Positions 10,953 through 22,631 of a DNA stretch of 64,000 bases are shown piece after piece. The stretch lies in assembly GCA_020631735.1 (NCBI GenBank), contig CM036160.1, forward strand, positions 666,407 through 730,406, read 5' to 3'. This DNA is from Saccharum officinarum (taxonomy: Eukaryota > Streptophyta > Magnoliopsida > Poales > Poaceae). The notes under the pieces were generated by a model. That model made no database searches, was not told the DNA's origin, and saw only the letters and a list, made by a program, of their open reading frames with translations. Numbering within the stretch: position 1 is the first letter of the stretch; the number at the start of each line of letters is the position of its first letter. The position numbers were made by a program, and so were the translations under genes.

Positions 10953-13154
10953 GGAGCCGCAATAACGCCGCCCGCCCCGTTGGTGTCCGCTGTCGCAGCG
11001 CGGCTGCAACATCACTTTCGCTCGCCTATGCACAACGAACGGTGTAGTGAACATATACGTGTGGTGTAACAGCTAGGGCCCCACGAGTCCTCAAGACCAT
11101 TGTACTGATCTCTTCGTGTTAGCATCTCGCACGTATATATGTGCATGTACATGCATAGGTCATACAACCATGTACACACCTACATACAGGAGCCTGTTAT
11201 TAGCTTCAGCTTTGTTTGTTTAGTACGTCCACGTGCGTCCTCATCAGGGGCTGCTCCGTGTGTGCGTGCTGTCGCTAGCACAACACAAGAGCATCCCGGC
11301 GCTTCCTGCCGACCTTGTCAACTCCTGGCTCCAAGTGATGGATCAGAGTGTTGTGGGTGGAGAAGCCCGCCGATCGCATCGCTCGGTATAGCATGACGCA
11401 TCACAGGCACGAATGATCGTTGTTCGGGGTTGCTATCTTGACGTTGTGGTGGCTTGTGCACCAGAAGTCGGTGCAGCTAGTGCGCGTGACTGCGCTACCT
11501 TCGTGTGGTCGGAGTCGTTCCGTATGAGCGCCATGCAGGTGCGGCTGCTAGCGCCGTTGCATCTCTCAGATGGAGGCATTATTGATGTACACCAGCTCGT
11601 TTTCGTGGGCTCAGCTCCAAAGTTGACGAAGTTGCATCCCATGGGGCGTTGGTGTGACGGAGCAGAGCCTAGCGACTACTCCGTGCACCCGTAAGTCGCC
11701 GGTGTAGTGTAGATGTGCGCATCTTGTTGGTAACCTCCTTGCCTCAGACGGTCGCTCCTAGCGTCGAGTGATGGCCTTCGGGTAAGTGCCGGTCACTGAC
11801 ATGTTCCTTCACATGGTCGCTCCTCTAGCTCTTAGTGGCGCTCGCTCTCCATCCGGTGGACAGCAGACATACTGCCAACCGACGCGAGCTGCAGCTGACG
11901 AACATGAAAGGCTCGAAGGCCGAGACAAAAATGTCCCCTACTTCATGAACGGCCTCAACTTTTTTGATGTGCAGCCAACACAGCGCAAAGCATGCATGTG
12001 CACAGCTAGCTTGTTAGCTCCTGCACGCCAAGTGTAGGAAGAAGCTGCCTGTCGCATTGCTCTATCAGGCATGTTCCTCGTTCATCAACCAGGGCGTCCC
12101 ACTCACCCCAGGCAGCCTTGCGTCGTGGCGAACGGGCTTCCTTGCCTGACCTCCCACTAGAGATGACGCGTCCAGTAGATGGACCCCAGCGCATGTGGTG
12201 CCTAGTTGCCGTGGACGCCGAGCAGGACACATCCTCACGCAGAGATGTCATAGGAGCCAGGTGAGGAACGTCATTTGCGCGACGGACTGCGTGTTCTCTC
12301 AGCGGCGCGGCGCAGCAAAAATGCGGCCGCCTTCATGCGGCGAACGTGCATGTCTCGATATCAAACGCCTGGGCTTCCTGGCTTGCTAGTGAGCTTGAGA
12401 GGTAGCGATACGGCTTCCTTCCTAGCTTGTGACCTTGTGCAGTAGCAACGCATGCATGCAAGTGCATGCACAATATTGCACGTACATCCATGCATGGCTA
12501 AGCACGCACGAACTTGCTCGTTTGCGGCAAACTTCGTGTCCAGCGTGCTCGCTTGCCGGCGTGATATGATGGAATAAGCATGAGGAGGACGCACCTTGTT
12601 GCTGGGCGACGGGCATGTCGCTCCGGCAGGGAAAGTTAGGCGCGTGAGGCGTCGCCTTCGTGCTAATGACGCCGGAAGCTTGTCGCGGCCACCGCCGAAC
12701 TGCTTCTCTCTCGTGCGTAGTTGTCTCCGTGCAGATGTCCGCTAGCTCACCATAGCCAGAGACTATGTGGCCTCACGTGGAGCCGGCATGCTGCTCTGGC
12801 TGGCTTCTCTTCACGTTGTCATCTCCGGCCAGCGCATCCCCCTGGCTTTGCTATAGATGAACGTGTAACTTGCTGACGTCGCAGTCGTGTTGACGAAGCG
12901 CAAAGTCTCATAGCCTATGACTCCCGTCTGCGTGGTGATGGTGTCATCGATGGCTATGGACTCGATCATCTGCCCGCATGATGCGACCTCTAATGGCCAC
13001 GCCGGGGCTGCTGAAGCTAGCCACGCACGGTGGCATAGGTCAGCTATATGCTAGGTCGTACACGCGCTTGTGAGGCAAGCCACATGCTATATGCACCTTC
13101 ATCTTGACTCAAGGGACCGTTCCGTTCCTCTAAATAGCGCAGCATAACACTGCT

Positions 13155-14262
13155 ACCGAAGCTTGGACGGCCCTGGTGCGATGACTTGCGCGTTTCTTCA
13201 GCGGTTGTGCAGCTAGCGTGAGCCCTTGTGTCGCCGTGAAGATCAGGAGGCTGCCCCAGCGACTATATAGGGCTCGATGCAATGAGTCCTGGCTGAGGAC
13301 CGTCGACGGCACCTGTCAAGGCGCTGGTGTAGATGGATGCCAAGCAATGAAGTTGCCACTCTCAACCTCGGTGACATCTTTCGTGATGATGACGGCTTGG
13401 TGAAGTCTGGACTCGGTGGCTTGCTTGGGGCGCCAGTAGAGCATTGACATGTTCCTCGTCACGGCCAATGGTATAGCACGATACTCCTGCCCCCAGCATG
13501 GAGTTGAGCTGCGATCGATGGCCTTACGTTGACACGGACGGACATGAAGCGCTTGAGGCAGGTATGCATCCTTCCTTCTCAACACGTGACTTCAAGAATC
13601 AAGACGCTACTGATTCGTGCGCCCACGTGACAGAAGAGGCCACCATGCAGCCAGGGGCATCTCCCGCCGCCGTCACCTCTACCTAGATAGCTGCCTACGC
13701 ACTAGGTGTATGGACACATGCGACAGGGCTTTTCTTACTTGCAGCAATGCGAGAGGAACATGTACATGCATGTTAGCATGTACTAACCCTTGCTTGCTTG
13801 TTGTAGATGAGACACCCTCGTGCATGTGCATGGGCATCAATTTCGACGTCCAGTGGCCAGCCTCCGTGTACTCCTCCTTCAGGGTGCATCCAATGGTCGC
13901 CAGAACATCGTTCGTCGGTCTCCCTCTGAGCAGATGAGGGAGCGCGTCTCGCTCGCCCGGGTACCTATGTGTGTCTTAGGCTCTCGTGGGTCAGACCCGT
14001 GGCCGGTGCGGATCTGAGGCTGGACCAAGCCAACGCCCAGGCTGCCTCTTTATCTCTGTGTGAGCGACGTTCTCTTGTAGATCCGGGCCACTGACCGGAG
14101 TCTTTGAGAGGGTTGCTCCTCTTTTCACGGCACAGCAAATGCTGCTGCCGACGCTTGGCCGGCCTTCCAGCGGCCTGCATTTTTTTTTACGGGTTGCACA
14201 GGAGTGAGAACCTTGTGTGACCGTGATGAAGCTGCGTGCCCCCAGCGACTAGATAGGGCTCA
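13155..14262. repeat. Two diverged copies of a roughly 120-bp module, about 1 kb apart
   Basis: 13155-13274 and about 14140-14260 align by eye along their length. Shared blocks include GCTTGG.CGGCC, GGTTG..CA, GTGTC/GTGACCGTGA and the ending CCCCAGCGACTA.ATAGGGCTC. This suggests the tract grew by duplication of units near 1 kb. Confidence 0.6.
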
Positions 14263-14710
14263 TCCATCGGTGTAGATGTGCGCCGATCGGTGTCGTTGCC
14301 GCTATGCTCGCTGTAACGCGGAGCCGACTTTAGCAGCATCTATTCTAGACCCTCCTGCTTGCTGTGCCGAAGGAGCACGTACGGAGGCGTTCATTGTCAT
14401 GGTTGCCTCATCGTGGCAAGCAAGGTCGACCCCCAGCACGGAGATGAGCCTTGGCCTCGTTGGGATTGCAGACATGCTCCCTGCTCTGTCCAAAGCACAG
14501 GCTTCCATCTTGATCCCTGCACGAAGAACACAAAAAGAAAAGAGCAGTCATAATAACTACCCAGTGAAGCTTTGGGCTATCATACGAGGAGCCTCACATC
14601 AAGTGAGGCATCCAAAATAGCACCATCGTGACCACCACTTGCATACCGGAGAAGACACCAGCCTGAAGACGACGACCATTATTGCGCAGCAAAGATGGGA
14701 GGAGAACCAG

Positions 14711-14730
14711 GTCCCACCGGGCGTGCCAAT
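14711..14730 (-). promoter_or_regulatory. Possible retroelement primer-binding-site region
   Basis: Read on the minus strand the segment is TTGGCACGCCCGGTGGGAC. It resembles the motif found just downstream of the 5' LTR in grass Ty3/gypsy elements of the Tat group (recollection, not checked). A shorter relative, TGGCACGCCCG, occurs at about 14784-14794. A TATA-like TTTATATAAGGG lies about 150 bp upstream on the same strand. Confidence 0.4.
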
Positions 14731-14872
14731 TTGTTTGGACAGAAAAATATCATATTTCTCTGCCGCAAAGAAAAAATAAAATGTGCGGGCGTGCCAGTGT
14801 ACTAAAGTACACAAAACAAACAAAGAGAAGGGAACACTGAATTTATTCATATTTATAGAAAATACAAACAGA

Positions 14873-14890
14873 GGTTCCCTTATATAAATG
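14873..14890 (-). promoter_or_regulatory. TATA-like element, minus strand
   Basis: The minus strand reads CATTTATATAAGGGAACC. It sits upstream of the primer-site-like motif, as expected for an LTR promoter. There is no experimental support. Confidence 0.35.
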
Positions 14891-16480
14891 CGCGCTCCAT
14901 AGCCTGCTGGCAGCGATCTAACTTAGGCGACGTAGTCTTCATGGTTCCTGGGGCCTCGAAAGGCTCCCAGTTAATTACCCCTGTGAGTCAAGCTCACAGA
15001 GCACCTCCGATTAAGCTGCGTTGGTCATCGTCTTCAATCTTCACTTCACGTCTCCATGCTTGTGTGTTGGTGTAGATGTGGGTGGCGTCGGCATGTCTAT
15101 GGCCTCGTTGGTCCATGAGCCGGTGTAACATGACTGAAATATGAGTCATGCCGCCTGCGTCGTTCGCCTCGTCGGTGTCGAACGACACATAGTGTTGTGG
15201 TAGGAGCACTTGCATGGTTGGTGTAGCTTGGACTGCTTTGGACTTCCTTGGCAACGTTGTCGTGGTACTTTGTGGAACTTGATCACGTGGAGTTGTTGAA
15301 GTTGTAGTAGTTGATGAAGACTTGCATCCGGCATGGTAAATGCATTTATGCATCTGCCACCGCCCTGTAAACGTCCATGCATAATTCCTCGATGTATATT
15401 GCACAGCATATTAGATGTAATATATATACGAGGATGCTAGAGAGATTAGATATTACATAGCCGCCGCCATTAATAATCATGCATGGCCGACAAATGATGG
15501 TTACAGACGTGGCATATCGGGTGGTGAGCGTGCCCTATCGCCAGGCAGTTAGCTGTGCATGCACGAAGGACGTGCTCGTGCATCTCCGCCGGACTTGGCC
15601 AGCGACTCCAGGTGTGTATGCGTGCGATAGATAGACGCGCTGCCCTCATGCTCCGGCCCTCGCCCGTGTACACCCGGCAGCTGTGTCCATCGTTCGGACA
15701 CCGGCCTTCTGCACGCGCCCGCAACCACGGCGCGGCGTGGGTCTTCTCGTCTCAGGGCACGCCGCAGCGATGTTCGGCTTCCTGTCTCGATGGGTTGCAC
15801 CTCCCAGTGTCGTGTCGTTGGTGTAGGTCGATGCTGATAGTGTAGATGACGCCGCCGTTATCGATGGCGTCGCTCTCGGCTCAGGCACCGTCGTCCGGCA
15901 TCTCGGGGTGGTCGAGCGTGTGGTGCCATATATGCATGCAAAGCCTGTCTAACTGTGACCGTCGGCCGGCGCGGCGTGTCCAGGTGTAGCCTGCCTCGTC
16001 GTAGGTGGCACCTGACGGCGGCTGCCTGAAAGTCCGGCGCCTCTCTGTTAATGGCAGCCGTCATGCGGCGACCGGAACGAACCGGTTTCATGCGTAGCTC
16101 CTTGAGCGGCGGCGCAGCTGGCTACTGCCTCCTTCCGTCGAAGGGAGTCGACCCGCTCCGGGCCTCTGATAGATGGCGCCCTGCCGGCGGCTGCCGATCG
16201 GCCGGGCATGATTAGGTAGCCGGATGCAATTCCGCCTGAGGTCGTGGCGATGCAGAATGAAGTTAGGCGAGTGGCCACCGACTCGCGATGTGCCTCCTGC
16301 CGCCGACGGCCTGCCTGTGATGAATCTTGGCTGGCCTTCTTGACGACAGTGCTCGTGGATGCATCTTGACCGGCGGCAGCGTGGTGGCCTTGGCGCAACC
16401 GGGTGGCGCACGTAGCTGGCTCCCTTCGTGCGGCCGGCTTGGATGGATCTCATCCCCTTTCTTGTGAATGGTTGGGGTCC

Positions 16481-16490
16481 TTTATATAGG
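16481..16490 (-). promoter_or_regulatory. TATA-like element, minus strand
   Basis: The minus strand reads CCTATATAAA and is followed by a GC-rich leader with short open frames. It is compatible with a promoter driving the GC-rich tract toward lower coordinates. Confidence 0.35.
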
Positions 16491-16599
16491 CAGGCAATTA
16501 GGGTAGCAGCTGGCTCTCTCGGCTGCACGCGCGCCGTCAGAAAGTTGTTAGCAAGCGCGAGATATCTGGAGCCGCCGGCTCCTTTCTTCACACGGAAGT

Positions 16600-17614
16600 A
16601 AGGGCACGTAGTTATCTTCGTGCGTCAGTTATCTCTTCTAGAAAACTCACATTTTATTTCCTAGTAAAAACCGGACTCGGCTTATTAATCAGCGAGATAT
16701 TTGCTGGCCACACGTATACGTACGCGATTACTCCATCTAAAGACTGAACCCACCTCGTACTTCTCCCCTGCAGTCCATGACATGTGGACCTTTGCATAAC
16801 GTGAACAATTGAGAGTACGTACATATAGGTGGTTTAACGGCGTGTGGCCAATATACGTACGCTGCCTGGTGATCAACATACGTATTTGTCCACCATATTG
16901 TACACCAAAGGCCAGGCCTTCTAGAATGTTTTGGGCTACTCGGCGAGCTGCTCCGTACCGTACGTGCATCTGGCCAAAGATCCAGCTGAACCCGTTGCGC
17001 CGGTGTCTAGTAGACTCAACTGGCGTATAAAAATACGTGACACGGACCGGCGTAAGTACAAACTCTACAGCCAGTTCCGGAAATATTCAGACGCACATAC
17101 ACATATTTAGACGCACATACACATTATGACTGCATCTGTTAGCTTCTCTTATTTGCATGTTGCGAGCATCCCTACGTATATGTATGGACCTGTACCACGT
17201 ATACTTGCTAGCTTCTTGTTTTCCTCGTCTCATGTATATGTGAGACCAAGGCATCAGGCCATCAAGTGAGCCTCATCAGCCACACACAGCCAATTGACAC
17301 ATGCATGGCCGTGTAGTACGTGAAAGTATAGATTAGCTGACAAGTTAACTGTTACCTCCTTCCTCTAGCATGTGTACATATGCGCATACGCAATGCATGA
17401 GAATACAAGAGGAGCATCACTGCTTCCATTCTTCTTGTTTCTTAACAGCATAAATAAATGATGTACCTATAAAAAATATTGTACACAATCTCGTCAAACA
17501 AGTTGCAAAGAAAACCCTTCTACCTCCACCACCCTAAAAAAATCAACTATGATATCTACTTCCCACAAAATTGTAACTTTTTTTTGACCAACAATGTCCA
17601 TTGACTTTTTGTAG
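16600..17614. other. Upstream flank or intron of the ZIP gene, no coding sequence recognised
   Basis: AT-richer DNA. A 22-bp near-perfect direct repeat of CAGACGCACATACACAT type occurs around 17087-17128. The last 20 bp before the ZIP exon form a T-rich acceptor ending TTTTTGTAG. I found no first ZIP exon here. Confidence 0.5.
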
Positions 17615-18839
17615 GTTCTTGAGCTTGGCATTGTGGTTCACTCGGTGATCATCGGCATCTCCCTTGGCGCGTCCGAAGACCCGAGCACCATCAAGCCTCT
17701 GGTGGTCGCCTTGAGCTTCCACCAAATGTTCGAGGGCATGGGTCTTGGGGGCTGCATCGTTCAGGTACTTAATCATCATCGTATCATACTGCATCTGCTG
17801 CTACTATGGGTTTTGGGTTTGTTAATTTGTATTTACGATGTGGCCTGAGTAACAATGGTTAGAGAGCAACGCTAGCCCCAGACGTTTAAAATCAGACGTC
17901 TAGGAGGAGGCCTGCATAGCAAAGCAACTTTTCAGTCCGCCAAGCAAAACAGCTCCTACCCTTTCCTCCACCCTTTAAAAAAATGACACTTGTATTAAAG
18001 GAGAAAGAAAGAAGCTGTCCGTACTGATTTTTTTTTTGTTTGGTTGAAAAGAAGGGATCACTTTATCCCTTTGAAAATCTGCTGATCTAGTGCCATATGA
18101 TTTGTTTTGGTGTAAGAAACGAGAGGTGATAGATGAAGAGACATGATTTGATATTAACCGTGAGCCCCTGCCGCTACCTTTTGTGAGAACAAAAGTACCA
18201 AAGCACTGCACTTCGGGTGGTTCGGACACATGCGGCGCACAAAGTTAGGAGCTCCACTTGCTTGGATTCCCGTTTTGAAAACTAGGATTTTTTTTTCCTC
18301 CGTCAATCTACTAATGTAGCCAAGCAGCCGTGAGTGCAGTACTCTGCACTTTATCACCTTAAAAAACTATGGTTTCTACTTTTTTTTTGGCTTCATATTA
18401 TATTGGTACACGGAGATAAAAAAATTCGCCCTTAAGAAAATATGCCCCCACGTGCATGTAACGACCAACGACATATGCCCTTTGAGTGTATTTGTTCCAA
18501 GTATGATTAATTAAAGTGTTCGTTTCTACGCAGGCCAAGTTCAAGCTGCGGTCGATCGTGACCATGGTCCTCTTCTTCTGCCTGACGACGCCGGTGGGCA
18601 TCCTGGTCGGGATCGGGATCTCGTCGGTGTACAACGAGGACAGCCCGACGGCGCTGATCGTGGAGGGGATCCTCAACTCGGTGGCGGCGGGGATCCTCAT
18701 CTACATGGCGCTCGTGGACCTCCTCGCCGAGGACTTCATGAACCCCAAGGTGCAGAGCAGGGGGAAGCTGCAGCTCGGCATCAACGTCTCCATGCTCGTC
18801 GGCGCCGGCCTCATGTCCATGCTCGCCAAATGGGCATGA
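17615..18839 (+). CDS. ZIP8-like: ZIP-family metal-ion transporter, last two exons (5' part not found)
   Basis: Two exons are clear: 17615-17764 (acceptor TTTTTGTAG, donor CAG|GTACTT) and 18534-18839 (acceptor CTACGCAG, stop TGA), together 151 residues. Exon A holds the ZIP signature: [10 protein letters not shown] with the metal-site His, then [10 protein letters not shown] with the His/Glu pair of the next helix. Exon B gives the last three membrane helices and ends in a Met/Leu-rich tail, [11 protein letters not shown] proteins carry Zn, Fe or related cations toward the cytosol. Plant ZIPs have about 350-400 residues, so the signal peptide, helices I-III and the His-rich loop are missing. 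They are not recognisable in the preceding 17.6 kb and may lie before the window, in the gap at 8255, or be lost. The symbol rests on the HMA3 neighbour, which matches my memory of rice OsZIP8-OsHMA3. Confidence 0.85.
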
Positions 18840-19861
18840 TCAGTCCCTTCGAATTTTGTTCTATCGCCGGCCTCATGTCCTTGAAGCAGCAATGTCGACA
18901 CACTGTCGCCACCCTTTGTTTGTTACCGACGACGGTGCACACAAGGGAGCTTCATGTTGATAGCGCCTGACTTCTTTGACAAGGAGTACACCAAAAACTT
19001 TGACAAGGCGTACATCAAAATAATGTACTGTAATGTATAAAGTGAGAGAAGGGCAAAATAAACATTACATAGGAGCGACACCGAAATTTTGTCCTTGATA
19101 GTACGCATCTCATCTGCATCCACGTTGGATGACAGTCCTTGAAGGCAAAAATAAACAGTACAGTACATAGGAGGCGTGTAACATGGTATTAATTTTATTG
19201 TACCCAGAAGTTCAGAATTATTCAGTGTATTGCCCAAGAGTCTAAACATGATCAATGCCAATGTAATAATATTTTTTTTTGAAAGGCACGACCCGTCCCC
19301 ACCTAATTTATATTACCACAGAGCAATATTATTCCCCTGATTCTATTACACGGGCGATGTAAATATCACTTTTTTAAAGAAGATAATGGAAGATGTAAAT
19401 ATCACTTTATAAGTATCAAAGTCGCCGTGGTGGCTTTCCCTCAAAAAGAGGGGGAAAAACAACCTTTGGAATCTGAATCTCGTCAAAGAATGTCGACACC
19501 CTAGGGGCAACGTGTTGTTAACTGTTAGATCACTGTGGTTGCCCGTGGTGCTTCACGGCTCACGCGAGTGGCGCCCTACTTTTTTGACGACTTTATTTGG
19601 CACGCAAGGCCCAACTTCGCCGAAGAAAGCGGGAGTTTCTGAAAGGGAGAGGTCGAAGTGGAATAACGACTTTCAGGTACTGTATGACTGTATGTATGAG
19701 CTGCTATATTCCCTTGACTTTGACGGAGGACTTGTGACTTTTAACAGGCAACCGAATTCGTCACCATCACCACAGTCCACAGATGCCGCCGGCGCCGAAA
19801 TGCCTCTCGCTGAGCTGGTGAAATTCATCACCATCACCACTGTACAATTCCATTTCATCTA

Positions 19862-19892
19862 CTAGAAAGCCGGCGCACGGCGTTGCCGCGCC
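19862..19892 (-). mobile_element. Possible Helitron 3' terminus
   Basis: On the minus strand a GC-rich hairpin (19892-19872, GGCGCGGC-AAC-GCCGTGCGCC with a small bulge) is followed by GGCTTT and then CTAG, with T as the next base. Helitron 3' ends have a hairpin shortly before CTRR and insert before T. The element would extend to higher coordinates; I could not find its 5' TC end. Confidence 0.4.
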
Positions 19893-21139
19893 TGTCTATA
19901 ATCTTTGTTGTATGTACCAGCGTTCGTGTGCTTTGTATAGTTTAGTGGGATTTGAAAATATTAAGTATATGTCTTTACTAATAGAAATATGTTGTTATTA
20001 AAACATGCTAGGTTTAGCTTATTCAGTATGTTTGTTTTAATTTGAAATGAGTTAATAATTGATTACTTACTGTAGAAGCTTTTGAAGGTTTATATTTTTA
20101 GAGTGATGTGTGTACTTGTTAACGCTATTGAGAGGATCCTAGTTTTTATTCAGCATAGAGCTATATTTGCTTGTGATACAAACGACAAATTAATCAATTA
20201 CATAAGAGCATAGATCTACAACTATACCAAATAAAATACACTAATACATATGATATTTTAAGTTTGATGCATAGATCTAGTTATAAGAAACTCAACGAAA
20301 CTGGTTTGACAATTTTTATGTTTTTCTGTGATTTTTTATGAATTTTGAAAGTTCTCTGTTTTTTAGAAGAAAAGTTAAAATCGTAGAAAAGGAAAAGAGA
20401 GTCACGGGCTGTTTTTGGCCCATTGAGACAGACCGGCCCATTAAGAAGACTAGAGTGCGGGTTGATTTTGCTGAAGTTTGAGGGTTTTTTTGTAAAAAAA
20501 ATTAAGAGAGGAGGCTGGACTGCAGATTGATTTCAACAAAGTTTGAGGTCTTTTTTATAAAATGACCGCGGCTCGTCCAATCCGAGCCGTCTGTGCGCCC
20601 GATCGGATGGCTGAGAAAAGCGGGCGACGTGGCCACGCTCTCTGCCAGCTTTTGGTTCAGGTTTCATTAGGTAAGAGATTAGCTACCAAATTCATTATAG
20701 CCTTCCAATTCTCGTGCGTGTTGCTTTGTGTGCACTGTGCACGCATGTTTGTCACCTTGTTGCAATATTTGCAACTGAAAAGGGAGCGAATGAAAATTCG
20801 ACGGGTGTTTCGTTTCAGTACGTGGTATTTCATTTCATACCTAAGCCCCCACTGCTCTCGTCAAGACAGTGGGTCTCGTGAGTTCCTGGGGCCCATTCTT
20901 CAGGAGGACTTTTGCCTGCTGGGCGGCCAGGCCATAAGCAGACCGCTGTTGATAGGCCGGTCCAGTGCAACGACGGTTTGGATCCGACAACTAATTGGCC
21001 TCGAGATGGGCCGCTTGTGTCGCCACATGAGGCCAACCAAGTCAACCGCCCACGCCACGCATGTTCGAGAGCAAATTTCAGATTCCGTTCTCGACGAACA
21101 GCTTTGTGAAACGGTTCATCAGTGAACTAGAGATGATCA

Positions 21140-21660
21140 AGCAGAGTAATCAGGAGAAGCAAAAGGTGGGCGATCCAACACCGCGATGGAACATACCACC
21201 AAGGTGATTTTGCGAAGGTCAATGTGGACGCGGAGATCTCCAAAAAAAATCAAGCGAAGGCCTCGGCAGCGGCTGTGGCCAAGGATGAAGATAGTAATTT
21301 TCTAGGCATGTCGACACTGATCCTGGAGGGCTGCGCCGACCCGGAAACAACAGAGGTGGTGGCGTGCCACAAGGGCCTGGCTTTGGCCAGTGACCTTGAC
21401 CTCTAAATGCTCCGGGTGGCAAGCGACTATGTCAATCCAGTAAGAAACATCCATGGTGAGGGTTTTGGGAGGCACGAGCCAATCTTGGAAATCAAGTCCT
21501 AGACGGGAAGCTTCACAAGAGTGGAGTTTATTCAGGAAAGCAGACGCTCCAATGTTAAGGCCCATTGTCTAGCTAGGAGCTCTTTCGGTAGGAAGATACA
21601 TTTGATTTGTTGCTCCAGATGGAGTCTGTACCATTTATCCGGATGAATAAAGAAAGGTGA
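21140..21660 (+). pseudogene. RNase H-like (RVT_3 type) retroelement relic
   Basis: In one frame from about 21170 the translation reads PTPRWNIPP, then FAKVNVDAEIS (first catalytic Asp region), AAAVAKDEDSNFLG, DPETTEVVACHKGLALASDL (Glu region), RVASDYVNPVRNI (Asp region), VEFIQESRRSNVKAHCLA and a tail with PDG/DE. This is the order of plant RNase H-like domains found as free copies and at the ends of LINE proteins. Stops at 21404-21406 and later break it. It is short and isolated, so probably a retroposed fragment. Confidence 0.65.
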
Positions 21661-22019
21661 CACTTTGCTAAAAAAAAGATGTGGCTGCTAATGTCATCAA
21701 GGGTTTCGTCGACTCCTTCCAAAGGCCCCTGCAGTAGCCCCTCGCCGCGCCCCGCCTAGATGGAGGGTGACATAGGAGATCGCCTCTGATGCGGATGAGG
21801 ATTTTGTGCCCATGCGTAGCGTACATCTAGCCGCCAAAAATAAGTTCAGGGCATAGAAAACAGAAGCTCAAGCGAGAAAGGTTATGATGAAGAGGTCATG
21901 ATTGGCATCATTTGAAGCATTTTAGCAAGCCTTCGCTCCGCCGCTATCACCCACGGAAAAAAGGAGGGAATGCGTGTGCTCTTCCTAGGTAGGCGAAGCT
22001 GGAAAGGTATGGTTGCGAG

Positions 22020-22186
22020 TAGTGGCGGATGCAGTATGAGAATCAAGGGGGGCTAAAACAATGGAGATGTTGATTTGCATGAAGATTTAACGGTGATTTG
22101 AGGTTTTTGCTACAGTGTTTTTAGTGGTAAATCCAGTCATTAGGGGGGCTGGAGCCCACCTTGCCCCCCCTGTAGATCCGCCGCTG
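22020..22186. mobile_element. Short hAT-type MITE (167 bp)
   Basis: The left end is TAGTGGCGGATGCAG; the right end read on the minus strand is CAGCGGCGGATCTACAG. Flanks GTTGCGAG (22012-22019) and GCTGCGAC (22187-22194) match at 6 of 8 positions, a diverged 8-bp duplication. It belongs to the same CAG.GGCGGA type as the element at 3882. Confidence 0.6.
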
Positions 22187-22631
22187 GCTGCGACTGTCTA
22201 GGCCGAGGGTTGGCCGCCTTAGTCGCTCAATTCTACAACCGTATAGTCCAACGTCAATGATTTTGGCTTGATTAGTGTTTCAGTCTCGCTAGCAAGAATT
22301 ACTCGTTGTTGTAACCCTTAAATTTCATATCTGCTTAATGAAAATTGGGCTCAGGCCCGACCGTGAAAAAAGAGCACACGCAATGCACAAGCTGAGGATG
22401 GTGATGCAAAGAAAAAAAAAAGAAGGCTGACAATGGCCCAGCCACGTCACTGCCTCGTAAATTAAGCTCTTCCCAACCGATCTCAGGGGACCGTAGGTTA
22501 GGTTACAACAAGAGCACTCTACGAAGTACAGTAGGACTCGTAATAGTAACAACTTCCTGTACAGGTCATAAGATAGAGGAGTAATTTTCGATAGTACCAG
22601 GCGATCGTATTCCACAAATGGTAGTGGTAGG
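22187..22631 (-). other. HMA3 3' flank, probable 3' UTR
   Basis: No coding signal. The AT-rich segment just downstream of the HMA3 stop is the expected 3' UTR. The polyadenylation site cannot be fixed from the sequence. Confidence 0.4.

Larger units (their letters stand above)
9481..16450 (-). repeat. GC-rich, repeat-rich, apparently non-coding tract (probable decayed LTR-retroelement leader/untranslated DNA)
   Basis: For about 7 kb the sequence consists of diverged copies of short modules. GTGTAGATG or close variants recur at roughly 9624, 10914, 11710, 13328, 14271, 15071 and 15840, and CCCCCAG-like blocks recur between them. Open frames are short, overlap on both strands and show no domain. 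Minus-strand features near 14711-14890 (a primer-site-like GGCACGCCCGGTGGGAC and a TATA-like box) and a TATA-like box at 16481-16490 suggest transcription toward lower coordinates. I infer a large, decayed non-autonomous LTR element, but I could not define its LTRs. Confidence 0.45.
18840..22019. other. Intergenic between the ZIP and HMA3 genes
   Basis: Holds a possible Helitron end (19862-19892) and an RNase H relic (21140-21660). An open frame at 19512-19865 (117 codons) has no recognisable domain, and one at 20562-21125 (187 codons) looks like chance coding in GC-rich DNA. I see no host gene. Confidence 0.5.

Noticed and set aside
14994..15404. Minus-strand 136-codon open frame with Thr/Ser-rich start
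   Set aside because: Contains the same CATCTACAC-type module as the surrounding repeats and has no domain; likely repeat-derived.
16088..16591. Minus-strand open frame of 167 codons near a TATA-like box
   Set aside because: No recognisable domain, GC-rich with overlapping frames, and embedded in the degenerate repeat tract. Kept only as part of that tract.
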